The notes under the pieces were generated by a model, which saw only the letters and a program-made list of their open reading frames with translations, searched no databases and was not told the origin of the DNA. A program made the position numbers and the translations under genes. This document shows positions 23,866 through 32,484 of a DNA stretch of 64,000 nucleotides, one piece after another. The first letter of the stretch is position 1. Each line of letters begins with the position of its first letter. The DNA comes from UMGS1322 sp900550765. Lineage in GTDB: Bacteria > Bacillota > Clostridia > Christensenellales > QALW01. The DNA lies in contig CAUDEY010000005.1 in assembly GCA_958448705.1 (NCBI GenBank), positions 52,412-116,411 of the forward strand, written 5' to 3'.

Positions 23866-24792
23866 ATGAAGAATTTAAGTGTTGCTGTGCTTTTGGCCGC
23901 ATATAACGGAGAAAACTATATTGGGCAGCAAATTGAATCGGTTTTGGCTCAAAGTTATCAAAACATTCGCTTGATTATCAGTGACGATTTTTCTTCTGAC
24001 GGTACAGCCGAATGTGTGAGACAGTATGCGTTAAAGGATGACCGCATCACCGTGCTGCAGAGTGAAGAACGATTGGGAAGTGCACAGGCAAATTTTATGT
24101 TTTTATTAAAAAATGCCGAAGCGGACTATTATATGTTTTGCGATCAGGATGATTTCTGGTTTCCGGATAAAGTGGAAACAGAACTGAAGAGGATGTTGGA
24201 AATAGAGAAGCCCGGCCTGCCCGTTCTGGTGCACAGCGATCTTTCAGTTGCCGATTCTGATTTGAAGGTGAGGGCCGAATCATTTTTTCGGTATCAGGGT
24301 CTTTCTAAAGAGCAGCCGCTGGCTGCAGAACTGATACAGAATAATGTGACGGGCTGTACGGTGATGCTGAATTCAGCACTGCGTACTCTGGCATTGAAAA
24401 AGAAGGATACCTGCGGGATGATGATGCATGATTGGTTTTTAGCGATTTTAGCTTCTGCTATGGGTGTTATCGGCTTAGTAGACCGTCCGCTGATGCTTTA
24501 CCGGCAGCATGAAAAGAATCAGGTAGGAGCCCAAAATGCCGGCAGTGTTCGATATCTTGCTCAAAAAGCGGCTGATTGGAAAGGGAACCGAAGGAGCCTG
24601 CGGCAAACTTTTGTGCAGAGTGCGCAGATTGCGGCGCTGTATCAGGAGGAATTGGGGGCGGCTTATCCGATGCTGCGGGAATATGGTGAGAATACGCGGC
24701 GTAATAAGTGGCAGAAAATACAGATTTGCCGGCGTTACGGGATATGGAAAAATACACTGCCGCGCCGGATCGGTCAGCTGTTGTTTTTGTAA
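23866..24792 (+). CDS. Family 2 glycosyltransferase
   Basis: GT-A fold transferase of 308 residues, probably adding a sugar to a cell-surface polysaccharide or lipid carrier. N-terminal VAVLLAAYNGENYIGQQIESVL and LIISDDFSSDGT mark the nucleotide-sugar site; FCDQDDFWFPDKVE contains the DxD-type metal motif; MMMHDWFLAILASAMG is the acceptor-side motif seen in rhamnosyltransferase-like GT2 proteins. No membrane helices. It follows the peptidoglycan-binding gene by 43 bases and may be co-transcribed with it. Donor and acceptor unknown. Confidence 0.9.
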   Translation: MKNLSVAVLLAAYNGENYIGQQIESVLAQSYQNIRLIISDDFSSDGTAECVRQYALKDDRITVLQSEERLGSAQANFMFLLKNAEADYYMFCDQDDFWFPDKVETELKRMLEIEKPGLPVLVHSDLSVADSDLKVRAESFFRYQGLSKEQPLAAELIQNNVTGCTVMLNSALRTLALKKKDTCGMMMHDWFLAILASAMGVIGLVDRPLMLYRQHEKNQVGAQNAGSVRYLAQKAADWKGNRRSLRQTFVQSAQIAALYQEELGAAYPMLREYGENTRRNKWQKIQICRRYGIWKNTLPRRIGQLLFL

Positions 24793-24801
24793 AATAATTT
24801 T

Positions 24802-24828
24802 AGCGCTGTATTGCAGCGCTTTTTTTAT
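24802..24828 (+). terminator. Terminator after the GT2 gene
   Basis: AGCGCTG-tattg-CAGCGCT hairpin (24802-24820) followed by TTTTTTT. Confidence 0.88.
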
Positions 24829-25081
24829 AAAAAGAACATACGCCCGCAGCTTTTATGTGTTGCGGGTATCCTTTTGTAAAGAAACTTTCGCAGCAGCTGC
24901 TTCGCAAAGGCTGCGCCGTTACAGAACCCGCTATGCTTTTAGGATATTGGTGCATCCGTTTTCCCAGAACATATTTTCAAGTAAGTCTCGAAAGAGAAAG
25001 AAGGGTCTCCGGAGCAGAGAAATAAAAATAGGATTGTCTGCTTTTCATGTTTTATACGCATATTTTTCATCGTCCTCTATC
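24829..25081. other. Intergenic stretch without recognised gene
   Basis: About 250 bases between the GT2 terminator and the alarmone synthetase promoter. Short inverted repeats occur (CCCGCA near 24842 with TGCGGG near 24859, and a GCTGC-rich patch near 24895-24920), but no open frame with a ribosome-binding site and no known RNA element was recognised. Confidence 0.4.
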
Positions 25082-25110
25082 TTGTATTTTCACAGTTTTT
25101 TTGCTATAAT
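25082..25110 (+). promoter_or_regulatory. Promoter of the alarmone synthetase gene
   Basis: TTGTAT (25082-25087), 17-bp spacer, TATAAT (25105-25110), leaving a leader of about 70 bases. Confidence 0.65.
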
Positions 25111-25188
25111 TAATCATAGAAAGTTAGCTGTATACAAACAGTGGCGCTGCTGCTTGTGTGATTATTTATTTTATGCGAGGATTTTTTT

Positions 25189-25902
25189 ATGGCATTTGCA
25201 GATTCTAATACCGTTTTGCCTTTAGAACAGGTCTTGCTTTCCCGTTTGCCCAAAGAAAAAATTCAAAAGTGGATCCAAACATATGCGGAGCCTTACCGGG
25301 AACTGATGGCGTATTATCGTTGTGCGATGATGGAGGTTTCTACAAAATTCAATGTGCTGAATGAAGAACTCTCGCTTCAATATGATAGGAATCCTATTGA
25401 AACGATCAAAAGCAGGCTGAAATCTCCTGAAAGTGTAATGGACAAGCTTGCGCGGAAAAAACTGTCTCTTACGGTGGAAAATATTGAACAAAATATCTAT
25501 GATGTAGCCGGAGTACGGATAATTTGTGCGTTTCCTTCTGATATTTATATGCTTTCAGAGGCCTTTTTAAAGCAGGATGACATTACGCTGATAGAGAAAA
25601 AGGATTATATTCAACATCCTAAGGCCAGCGGTTACAGGAGCTTGCATTTAATCGTAGAGATTCCTATTTTCCTGCATGATCAAAAACGGCCGATGAAGGT
25701 CGAGGTGCAGTTTCGTACGATTTCGATGGATTGGTGGGCCAGTTTAGAGCATAAGATCCGATATAAAAAACAAATTTTCCCGTCTGAACAGATCGAAAGA
25801 GAATTGTTTGAATGCGCACAGATTGGTGCAGAGCTGGATCAGAGAATGGAAACGATTCATCAAAAAGTAGAAAACGCACAGTTTAAAAAAAAGGAAGCCT
25901 AA
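25189..25902 (+). CDS. Small alarmone synthetase (RelA/SpoT synthetase domain only)
   Basis: Single-domain (p)ppGpp synthetase of 237 residues, cytoplasmic. The RelA_SpoT synthetase fold is seen in TIKSRLKSPESVMDKLARK, IYDVAGVRIICAFPSDIY, HPKASGYRSLHLIVEIP and MKVEVQFRTISMDWWASLEHKI. No HD hydrolase, TGS or ACT domain is present, so it is of the RelQ/RelP type and presumably makes alarmone without hydrolysing it. It is monocistronic, with its own promoter and a strong terminator. GCGAGG lies upstream of the ATG. Confidence 0.94.
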   Translation: MAFADSNTVLPLEQVLLSRLPKEKIQKWIQTYAEPYRELMAYYRCAMMEVSTKFNVLNEELSLQYDRNPIETIKSRLKSPESVMDKLARKKLSLTVENIEQNIYDVAGVRIICAFPSDIYMLSEAFLKQDDITLIEKKDYIQHPKASGYRSLHLIVEIPIFLHDQKRPMKVEVQFRTISMDWWASLEHKIRYKKQIFPSEQIERELFECAQIGAELDQRMETIHQKVENAQFKKKEA

Positions 25903-25931
25903 AAGAAGGGGTTCAATATTTGTTAGTTAAA

Positions 25932-25968
25932 AAGCGTACGCCATTGCAATGGCGTACGCTTGAGTTTT
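25932..25968. terminator. Bidirectional terminator between convergent genes
   Basis: A perfect 15-bp inverted repeat centred on 25946/25947 (AAGCGTACGCCATTG and its complement), flanked by A-rich sequence on the left and GAGTTTTTT on the right. It can end both the alarmone synthetase and the convergent SGNH hydrolase transcripts. Confidence 0.85.
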
Positions 25969-25979
25969 TTGTTGCGGGC

Positions 25980-26531
25980 TTAAAGGCAGCTTTTTATTTT
26001 TTCAGCAACGATTTTGCCGCACATTGCATAGCCCTCATCGGTAAGATGCAGGCCATCTTCTCCGATAAGCTGCATAAACTGCGGATATATTGCGGAATAA
26101 AGATCATTAATTTCAATACCTTGTTTTTGAAGTTCAGGAACGATAGCGGCGTTGTATTCTGCAACTTTTTCTGCTTTTGCCCTTGGAAAATCCGGACGGC
26201 AGGGCAGGCTTGTGGCAAAAATAATTTTTGCGCCTGTCTTTTTCAGCTCCCGCGCAATTAAAAGCATATTGCGGATATATTCGTTTTTCGGGGTAAATTC
26301 TGGTTCGTCCAAACCGAAGATCCGCGCATAATCCCAGGCGCCATTATTCCAGTGGATGACGTCCGGCACGGGAAATCCGGGTAGCCAGAAACGAAGGGAA
26401 TTCAACGTATATGCAGAAAAACGGCAGTTTTCCTCGGGAGCATAGACTGTTGCTGTGTTGCTTAACGCGCGGCGGACATACGGCTCATACCCCATGCGTA
26501 TGGAATCACCGAGCAGAAGTACATTTTTCAT
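25980..26531 (-). CDS. Small SGNH/GDSL-family hydrolase
   Basis: Cytoplasmic esterase-like protein of 183 residues. The nucleophile block is VLLLGDSIRMGYEP (Ser in GDS), block III is HWNNGAWD (Asn in place of the common GxND context), and the C-terminal Asp-His pair is GLHLTDEGYAMCGK. Such proteins remove acetyl or acyl groups from carbohydrates or lipids. ATG 26531 is used because GAGG lies eight bases upstream and overlaps an alternative GTG. It has its own consensus promoter; substrate unknown. Confidence 0.85.
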   Translation of the reverse strand: MKNVLLLGDSIRMGYEPYVRRALSNTATVYAPEENCRFSAYTLNSLRFWLPGFPVPDVIHWNNGAWDYARIFGLDEPEFTPKNEYIRNMLLIARELKKTGAKIIFATSLPCRPDFPRAKAEKVAEYNAAIVPELQKQGIEINDLYSAIYPQFMQLIGEDGLHLTDEGYAMCGKIVAEKIKSCL

Positions 26532-26551
26532 TTTTTTCACCTCTTTTTGGT

Positions 26552-26580
26552 ATTATAGAATGTCCGTTTGAAAAAGTCAA
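26552..26580 (-). promoter_or_regulatory. Promoter of the SGNH hydrolase gene
   Basis: Minus strand: TTGACT (26580-26575), 17-bp spacer, TATAAT (26557-26552). Confidence 0.82.
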
Positions 26581-26646
26581 GATTTAGCGTTTTGGTTAAT
26601 CTTAAATTGAAAGGGAATTTTTGTCATATCGGAAGGGTTTTATATA

Positions 26647-26702
26647 AAAATGTTCGCGGTTGCGAACATTTTATTGTGCGGTTTTACAAAATATGATATA
26701 AT
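26647..26702 (+). promoter_or_regulatory. XRE-gene promoter with perfect 11-bp inverted repeat
   Basis: AAAATGTTCGC (26647-26657) and GCGAACATTTT (26662-26672) form a perfect inverted repeat with a four-base centre. It abuts TTGTGC (26674-26679), which with a 17-bp spacer and TATAAT (26697-26702) is a promoter for the small XRE gene. The repeat may be the operator of that regulator; it could alternatively fold as a minus-strand terminator. Confidence 0.55.
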
Positions 26703-26731
26703 TTTTTTATATTTGTGCGGAAGGTGGGTTT

Positions 26732-26932
26732 ATGACGGTAAGTTATAGAAAGCTTTGGCTGCTTCTTACACAAAGGAAACTGAAAAAAAACGATCTGCGG
26801 AAAAAGCTCAGTGCGGGAACAATTCATAAATTGAGCCATGACCGGCTTGTTTCTTTATCGGTTTTATTGCAGATTTGTATGATTCTTCACTGTGATATCG
26901 GCGATATTGTGGAATTTGTACCCAAAGGCTGA
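26732..26932 (+). CDS. Small XRE/Cro-type helix-turn-helix regulator
   Basis: 66-residue DNA-binding protein, essentially one HTH domain: YRKLWLLLTQRKLKKNDLRKKL, then LSAGTIHKLSHDRLVSLSVLLQICMIL and the family-typical C-terminal CDIGDIVEFVP. This is the HTH_26 type found widely in Firmicutes and on mobile elements. AAGGTGG lies upstream of the ATG. A perfect inverted repeat directly upstream of its promoter suggests autoregulation. Target genes are unknown; the divergent SGNH gene and downstream glycosyltransferase are the only neighbours. Confidence 0.9.
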   Translation: MTVSYRKLWLLLTQRKLKKNDLRKKLSAGTIHKLSHDRLVSLSVLLQICMILHCDIGDIVEFVPKG

Positions 26933-27010
26933 ATATACTTAATGGAATAAACAGTTGCGCACATTTGTATGTCTTTATTTATTATTTTTTTTAAAAGGAA
27001 TGTGAAGCAA

Positions 27011-28147
27011 ATGAAGATTCTTTTAGTGACTGATCAATTTTATTCGGCAAACAACGGAATGACGATTTCCGCCAGGCGGTTTGCTCAGGTATTGCGCGGG
27101 CATGGGCACACGGTGCGTGTGCTTAGCTATGGAAAGAAAGAAGATGTACAGGAGGGGGAAGCGTATTTATTAGAAAAACAGTATATTCCTGTGTTTGACA
27201 AGCTGATTTCCTCTCAGGGAATGACCTTTGCCAAAGCGGATGATGAAATTATCACACAGGCGATTCAATGGGCGGATATCGTACACTTTTTAGTGCCGTT
27301 TGCGCTCTCTCATCACGGTATTAAGATCGCGCGGGAACTGAAGGTTCCGTATACTGCCGCGTTTCATGTACAGCCGGAAAATATTACTGCATCTATTTAT
27401 ATGGCCAATTTGAATTTGGTGAATGACGGAATTTATAAATGGTTTCATCATTATATTTATAAATACTGCGGTCATATTCACTGCCCCAGCAATTTTATTG
27501 CACAGGAACTGCGAAAGGCCGGATATACGGAAAAGCTGCATGTTATTTCCAACGGTATTGACCCTGATTTTCAATACCGGAAGCTGCCTAAAAGCGAGGA
27601 GTTTACAGGAAAATTTGTAATTTTAATGGTCGGCAGGCTTTCTAATGAAAAACGGCAGGATGTGCTGATTCGGGCCGTTGCCCAGTCAAAATATCGGCAG
27701 AAAATCAAACTGGTGCTTGCCGGAAAGGGACCCCGGAAAGAGGCCCTGATTAGGCTTGCCCGAAAATGCGGCGTCGATATGAAAACCGATTTCTTTTTAA
27801 AGCCGGATCTGCTGGATTTAATTGCAATGAGCGACCTGTATGTCCATGCGGCGGATATGGAAATTGAGGCAATGTCCTGTATGGAGGCTTTTGCCGGGGG
27901 GCTGGTTCCAGTGATTGCCGATAGTAAAAAATCGGCTACTCCGCAGTTTGCATTGGATGAAAGAAGCTTGTTTGAAGCCGGCAGCAGCGAAGCGCTTGCG
28001 CAGAGGATTGATTATTGGATGGAGCATGAGCAGGAGCGCAAAGAAATGGAATATATCTACAGCGGCCTTGCGACACAGTATAATCTGGATCGGTGCGTGC
28101 TGCAGGCAGAGGAAATGTTCGCCGAAGCGATCAGAGAGCGTGGGTGA
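27011..28147 (+). CDS. Family 4 (GT-B) glycosyltransferase
   Basis: 378-residue transferase, probably acting at the inner membrane face. N-terminal acceptor domain begins KILLVTDQFYSANNGMTISARRFA; the linker and C-terminal donor domain have HVISNGIDPDFQYRK, ILMVGRLSNEKRQDVLIRA, LVLAGKGP and the EX7E-like region EIEAMSCMEAFAGGLVPV. The pattern matches diglucosyl-diacylglycerol or phosphatidylinositol-mannoside type GT4 proteins. ATG 27011 is chosen over an upstream in-frame start because AAAGGAATG precedes it. It is followed after six bases by an acyltransferase gene, which suggests a joint role in making a membrane glycolipid. Confidence 0.9.
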   Translation: MKILLVTDQFYSANNGMTISARRFAQVLRGHGHTVRVLSYGKKEDVQEGEAYLLEKQYIPVFDKLISSQGMTFAKADDEIITQAIQWADIVHFLVPFALSHHGIKIARELKVPYTAAFHVQPENITASIYMANLNLVNDGIYKWFHHYIYKYCGHIHCPSNFIAQELRKAGYTEKLHVISNGIDPDFQYRKLPKSEEFTGKFVILMVGRLSNEKRQDVLIRAVAQSKYRQKIKLVLAGKGPRKEALIRLARKCGVDMKTDFFLKPDLLDLIAMSDLYVHAADMEIEAMSCMEAFAGGLVPVIADSKKSATPQFALDERSLFEAGSSEALAQRIDYWMEHEQERKEMEYIYSGLATQYNLDRCVLQAEEMFAEAIRERG

Positions 28148-28153
28148 GCAGGT

Positions 28154-28915
28154 ATGGAAGACAGAGTGCTGACACAGGATGCTCTTGATGAAGACGAGCA
28201 TGTATTAAAACTTTGGCAGCCCTTTGATTTTACAGTAGAGAAGGGCTATGATTACCGCCGTTTATCGCCGCTTTCCTATGGTGCCACTGTGCTTGTGCGC
28301 GCTGTGGCCACAGTGATTTTAACCATATTTAACCGTGCGGTCTATGGCTTTAGAATCACCGGAAGAAAAAATTTGAAGCCTTTGGGAAAAAGCGGGGCGG
28401 TAGCCGTGTGCAATCATATTCATCCAATGGATTGTACAATGATTGATATGGCGCTTTGGAAAAAGCGTATGTACTATGTTACACTGGAGAGTAATTTCCG
28501 TATTCCGCTGGCACGGCACGCGATTCGTGTCCTGGGGGGCGTTCCTCTCTCGCCCCGCCCCCATATCATGGGTGAAATGTTTGCTGAAATGGGAAAGGCC
28601 GTGGAAGACGGTTCCGTGGTACAGATCTATCCCGAAGGCGTTCTGCGGCCCTATTATAAAGGATTGAGAACCTTTAAAAACGGCGCGTTTCGCCTGGCAG
28701 CAGATCACAACGTACCGGTGATTCCGATGGTTTTGGTGCAGAAACAACCGAGAGGATTACATAAGCTGTTAAAAAGAAAACCGTGCTTGGAGCTGCATAT
28801 ATTGCCGCTGTTGTATCAAAAGGAAGAACTGAATCGGCACGAAAATACCCGGTGGCTGAAAGAGCAGGCGATTGCCTGTATGAATGAGGCGCTGCAGCGC
28901 CTGGAAAAGGTTTAA
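28154..28915 (+). CDS. 1-acylglycerol-3-phosphate acyltransferase-like protein
   Basis: PlsC-family membrane-associated acyltransferase of 253 residues. The catalytic NHx4D motif is VCNHIHPMDCTMID, and the phosphate-binding block is QIYPEGVLRPYYKGLRTFKNGAFRLAA, a variant of FPEGTRS. A hydrophobic N-terminal segment (TVLVRAVATVILTIFNRAVYG) provides membrane association. It lies in tandem with the GT4 gene; together they could build an acylated glycolipid or complete phosphatidic acid synthesis. The start overlaps no other gene; GAGCAGG lies upstream. Confidence 0.9.
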   Translation: MEDRVLTQDALDEDEHVLKLWQPFDFTVEKGYDYRRLSPLSYGATVLVRAVATVILTIFNRAVYGFRITGRKNLKPLGKSGAVAVCNHIHPMDCTMIDMALWKKRMYYVTLESNFRIPLARHAIRVLGGVPLSPRPHIMGEMFAEMGKAVEDGSVVQIYPEGVLRPYYKGLRTFKNGAFRLAADHNVPVIPMVLVQKQPRGLHKLLKRKPCLELHILPLLYQKEELNRHENTRWLKEQAIACMNEALQRLEKV

Positions 28916-28919
28916 AATC

Positions 28920-28945
28920 GGCCGCAAAAGTTTTTTGCGGCCCTG
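28920..28945 (+). terminator. Hairpin after the acyltransferase gene
   Basis: Perfect 10-bp stem GGCCGCAAAA (28920-28929) with TTTTGCGGCC (28933-28942). The usual T-run after the stem is missing, so termination may be weak. Confidence 0.5.
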
Positions 28946-29085
28946 GCTTTGCGCCGTGAGCCTGTGTTTTTATTTTTCTGCAGAATAAAAAGGTCTGAAA
29001 AATAAAAAATCTGTGTTTTGCTTTAGGTTTTTTAAAATCTTTGGAATAAAACCTATTATTTCCTTTGAATTTTGTTTGTTTTATG

Positions 29086-29114
29086 TTGACATTTGTCTGT
29101 TTTCTGTATACAAT
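29086..29114 (+). promoter_or_regulatory. Promoter of the glycyl radical enzyme operon
   Basis: TTGACA (29086-29091), 17-bp spacer, TACAAT (29109-29114), with a leader of about 50 bases before the ATG. Confidence 0.75.
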
Positions 29115-29170
29115 AGTGTTATAAATATATAAGGAAAACTATCTTTTGAATTTTACAGGGAGGGAACAGA

Positions 29171-31699
29171 ATGAATTGGAGCTTTCAGGGCAGTGTTGCA
29201 AAAACAAACCGTATTCAGGGGTTGATAGACGATCTTTTTAGAAAGATGCCGGAGATTGAGGCGGATCGTGCCGTTCTTTTAACGGAATCTTATAAGGAAA
29301 CCGAGGGCGAGCCTATTGTAACGCGCCGTGCGAAAGCATTCGCGCATATCCTTCGCAATATTCCTATCACGATACGTGATAATGAACTGATTGTAGGATC
29401 CGCCAGCAAGGCTCCGCGCGGTTGCCAGACCTTTCCGGAATATTCCTACCAGTGGCTGGAGGATGAACTGGATACGGTGGCAACCAGAAGCGCCGACCCG
29501 TTTTATATTTCTGAAGAAAATAAAGAAAAGCTGCGCAGCGTACACCGGTACTGGAAGGGAAAAACCAACAGCGAGCTTGCTACTGAATATATGGCGCCCG
29601 AGGCAAGGCTTGCGATCGAGCATAACTTTTTTACTGTAGGAAATTACTTTTATAACGGTGTGGGCCATGTTACCGTTGACTATAAAAAGGTGCTGGAAAT
29701 CGGCTTTAACGGTATTCGTGCCGAAGCGGAAAATCTGCTTTCCAAATGTACGGTAGCGGATGCTGATTATGCCAAACGCAGTCATTTTTTGAACGCGGTG
29801 ATCCTGAGCTGTCAGGCTGTGTGCGATTATGCCAGGAGATATTCTGAGCTTGCCCTTTCTCTGGCACAGCAGGAAACCAATGCTGTGCGCCGTGAGGAGC
29901 TCAAGAAAATAGCGGAAAACTGTGCCCGCGTTCCGGCGAACGGAGCGTCTTCCTTCTATGAAGCCTGCCAGTCTTTTTGGTTTGTGCAGATGCTGCTGCA
30001 GATGGAAAGCAGCGGACATTCCATTTCCCCCGGAAGATTCGATCAATATATGTATCCCTATTACAAGGCTGACATCGACGCCGGTAAGCTTACGATGGAG
30101 TTTGCTCAGGAGCTGATGGATTGCATTTGGATAAAACTGAATGATTTGAACAAGGTGCGCGATGCTGCTTCGGCTGAGGGCTTTGCCGGATACAGCCTGT
30201 TCCAGAACCTGATTTGCGGCGGGCAGGATGAAAACGGATTGGATGCGACCAATGATCTTTCATTTATGAGCCTGGAGGCATCGATGCATGTAATGCTTCC
30301 GCAGCCGTCGCTTTCAATTCGGGTTTGGAATTGTTCTCCGCACGAATTGCTGATCAAAGCCGCGGAACTTACGCGTACCGGTATTGGTTTGCCGGCGTAT
30401 TATAATGATGAAGTAATCATTCCGCAGCTTTTGAGCCGCGGGCTTACTATGGCACAGGCACGGGATTATAATATCATCGGCTGTGTAGAACCGCAGAAGG
30501 CGGCTATGACCGACGGCTGGCATGATGCTGCGTTCTTTAATATGTGCCGTCCTTTGGAAATGGTGTTTACCGGCGGTATTGATGCCGGTGTGCGTGTTGC
30601 TCCCGAAACACAGTCCATTCGTACGATGACGAGCTTTGAGGAGTTCTTTGAAGCTTATCGTCAGCAGATGCAGTACATGATATCGATGCTGGTTAATGCC
30701 GATAATGCAGTTGATGTGGCTCATAGCGAGCGCTGCCCTCTTCCGTTTTTGTCGTCTATGGTAGATGATTGTATGGCACGGGGCAAAACCGTACAGGAGG
30801 GCGGAGCCGTTTACAACTTTACCGGACCGCAGGGCTTTGGCATTGCCAATGTGGCGGATTCTTTGTGGGCGATTAAAAAGCTTGTTTTTGAACAGAGAAA
30901 ATATACGCTGGATGATTTTGCCGAGGCTTTAAAATGCAACTTCGGCAAAGATATGGATGCGGCGATGGCACAGAAGCTTACTACCTCGGTAGCGCTGCAG
31001 CTTGCCCAAAAAGGAGTGCAGGTGGGCAATGAGCAGATCGTAAAAATTTATACGGAAATTGCTCAAAATAAATGCGATCCCGGCAAAAAAGAGTTCTTTG
31101 CCAAAATGCTGGAGGATATCGATGCATTAGAGAAGTTCGGAAACGATATTCCTGAGGTTGACGCTCTTGCACGGGAGGCAGCCTATGTATATACCCGTAC
31201 GATGGAGAAATTTTCTAACCCGCGCGGCGGGAAATTCCAGGCCGGTTTGTATCCCGTGTCAGCCAATGTGCCCCTTGGTGCACAAACAGGTGCTACGCCG
31301 GACGGAAGGCTTGCTTATACGCCTGTGGCAGACGGCGTTTCGCCTGCAGCCGGCAGAGACGTACACGGTCCTACCGCGGCGGCGAATTCTGTGGCCAGGC
31401 TTGATCATTATATTGCGTCCAACGGTACGCTGTATAATATGAAATTCCATCCTTCGGCGTTAAAGGGGCGGGCTGGATTGGAAAGCTTTGTTTCCCTTGT
31501 ACAGGGTTACTTTGATCAAAAGGGGAGCCATATGCAGTTTAATGTCGTCAGCCGCGATACTCTGCTTGACGCGCAGAAGCATCCGGAGAACTATCGTTCT
31601 CTGGTAGTCCGTGTAGCGGGGTACAGCGCACTGTTTACTACGCTTTCACGTTCCTTGCAGGATGATATCATTAACCGCACCGAGCAGGGAGGCTTTTAA
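29171..31699 (+). CDS. Glycyl radical enzyme, glycerol/1,2-propanediol dehydratase-type active site
   Basis: Oxygen-sensitive glycyl radical enzyme of 842 residues, cytoplasmic. The radical loop near the C-terminus is VVRVAGYSALFTTLS (Gly817). The catalytic loop is IIGCVEPQ with Cys438 and Glu440; a C-x-E pair marks eliminases and dehydratases, not pyruvate formate-lyase. His166 (GVGHVTVDY), His283 (GHSISPGRFDQY) and Asp452 (DGWHDAAFF) fall at the spacing of the catalytic His, His and Asp of glycerol dehydratase. The best hypothesis is dehydration of glycerol or 1,2-propanediol to an aldehyde. No microcompartment shell gene or targeting peptide is present. GAGGGAAC precedes the ATG. Hydroxyproline dehydratase and unknown dehydratases remain alternatives. 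Confidence 0.9.
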   Translation: MNWSFQGSVAKTNRIQGLIDDLFRKMPEIEADRAVLLTESYKETEGEPIVTRRAKAFAHILRNIPITIRDNELIVGSASKAPRGCQTFPEYSYQWLEDELDTVATRSADPFYISEENKEKLRSVHRYWKGKTNSELATEYMAPEARLAIEHNFFTVGNYFYNGVGHVTVDYKKVLEIGFNGIRAEAENLLSKCTVADADYAKRSHFLNAVILSCQAVCDYARRYSELALSLAQQETNAVRREELKKIAENCARVPANGASSFYEACQSFWFVQMLLQMESSGHSISPGRFDQYMYPYYKADIDAGKLTMEFAQELMDCIWIKLNDLNKVRDAASAEGFAGYSLFQNLICGGQDENGLDATNDLSFMSLEASMHVMLPQPSLSIRVWNCSPHELLIKAAELTRTGIGLPAYYNDEVIIPQLLSRGLTMAQARDYNIIGCVEPQKAAMTDGWHDAAFFNMCRPLEMVFTGGIDAGVRVAPETQSIRTMTSFEEFFEAYRQQMQYMISMLVNADNAVDVAHSERCPLPFLSSMVDDCMARGKTVQEGGAVYNFTGPQGFGIANVADSLWAIKKLVFEQRKYTLDDFAEALKCNFGKDMDAAMAQKLTTSVALQLAQKGVQVGNEQIVKIYTEIAQNKCDPGKKEFFAKMLEDIDALEKFGNDIPEVDALAREAAYVYTRTMEKFSNPRGGKFQAGLYPVSANVPLGAQTGATPDGRLAYTPVADGVSPAAGRDVHGPTAAANSVARLDHYIASNGTLYNMKFHPSALKGRAGLESFVSLVQGYFDQKGSHMQFNVVSRDTLLDAQKHPENYRSLVVRVAGYSALFTTLSRSLQDDIINRTEQGGF

Positions 31700-32484
31700 T
31701 GCAGCAGCTTGATACAACAGGAAGGATTTTTGATATCCAGCGTTTTTCCGTACATGACGGTCCGGGGATACGAACAATTGTGTTCTTAAAGGGATGTGTG
31801 CTGCGCTGTAAATGGTGCTGTAATCCTGAATCCCAGGAATATGCAATTCAGCAGATGACGCAAAACGGAAAAGTTAAGACTGTAGGACGCGATGTTACAG
31901 TACGGGAAGTGCTGCAGGAGGTAGAAAAAGACCGTATCTATTACCGGCGTTCCGGCGGCGGTATGACGCTCTCCGGCGGAGAAACGATGTGCCAGCCTGA
32001 TTTTGCCGAAGCGCTTTTAGCGCAGAGTAAAGAGCGTGGAATCAACACTGCCATTGAAACAACTGCCTGTGCCCCGTTTGAGGTGGTATCCCGATTGCTG
32101 CCGCACATCGATACGTTTTTAATGGATATCAAGCATATGAACAGTCAAAAGCATAAGGCGTTTACCCGTCAGAATAACGAGTTGATGCTTGAAAACGCAG
32201 TAAAGATTGCAGAGTCTGGTGCAAATTTGATTATCCGTGTGCCGGTGATTCCTACGTTTAATGATACCGTGGAAGAAATTTCGGCAATTGCGGAGTTTGC
32301 ATCGCACTTAAAGAACGTTACGCGGCTGCATCTGCTGCCGTATCATCGCTTCGGCGTTGATAAATATGCGGGGCTCGGCCGCGAATATGAGCTTGAGAAA
32401 CTGGTTTCTCCTGATGAGGAAAAAATGCAGACCTTGCTTGCCGCGGTAAATGCAAAGGGACTTTTGGGGCAGATCGGCGGATAA
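31699..32484 (+). CDS. Glycyl radical enzyme activase (radical SAM), short form
   Basis: Radical SAM activase that installs the glycyl radical on the enzyme encoded just upstream; start and stop overlap as TAATG, so the two are translationally coupled. 261 residues. The CX3CX2C cluster motif is KGCVLRCKWC (Cys33, 37, 40), preceded by FSVHDGPGIRTIVFLKGC and followed by SGGGMTLSGGE. Unusually for a dehydratase-class partner, the roughly 60-residue ferredoxin-like insert with two extra [4Fe-4S] clusters after NPES is absent: the sequence goes straight to VGRDVTVREVLQEV. In this it resembles the pyruvate formate-lyase activase. Confidence 0.94.
   Translation: MQQLDTTGRIFDIQRFSVHDGPGIRTIVFLKGCVLRCKWCCNPESQEYAIQQMTQNGKVKTVGRDVTVREVLQEVEKDRIYYRRSGGGMTLSGGETMCQPDFAEALLAQSKERGINTAIETTACAPFEVVSRLLPHIDTFLMDIKHMNSQKHKAFTRQNNELMLENAVKIAESGANLIIRVPVIPTFNDTVEEISAIAEFASHLKNVTRLHLLPYHRFGVDKYAGLGREYELEKLVSPDEEKMQTLLAAVNAKGLLGQIGG

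Noticed and set aside
29171..31699. Glycyl radical enzyme as pyruvate formate-lyase
   Set aside because: The catalytic loop has a single Cys followed by x-Glu (GCVEP) rather than the adjacent Cys pair of pyruvate formate-lyase.
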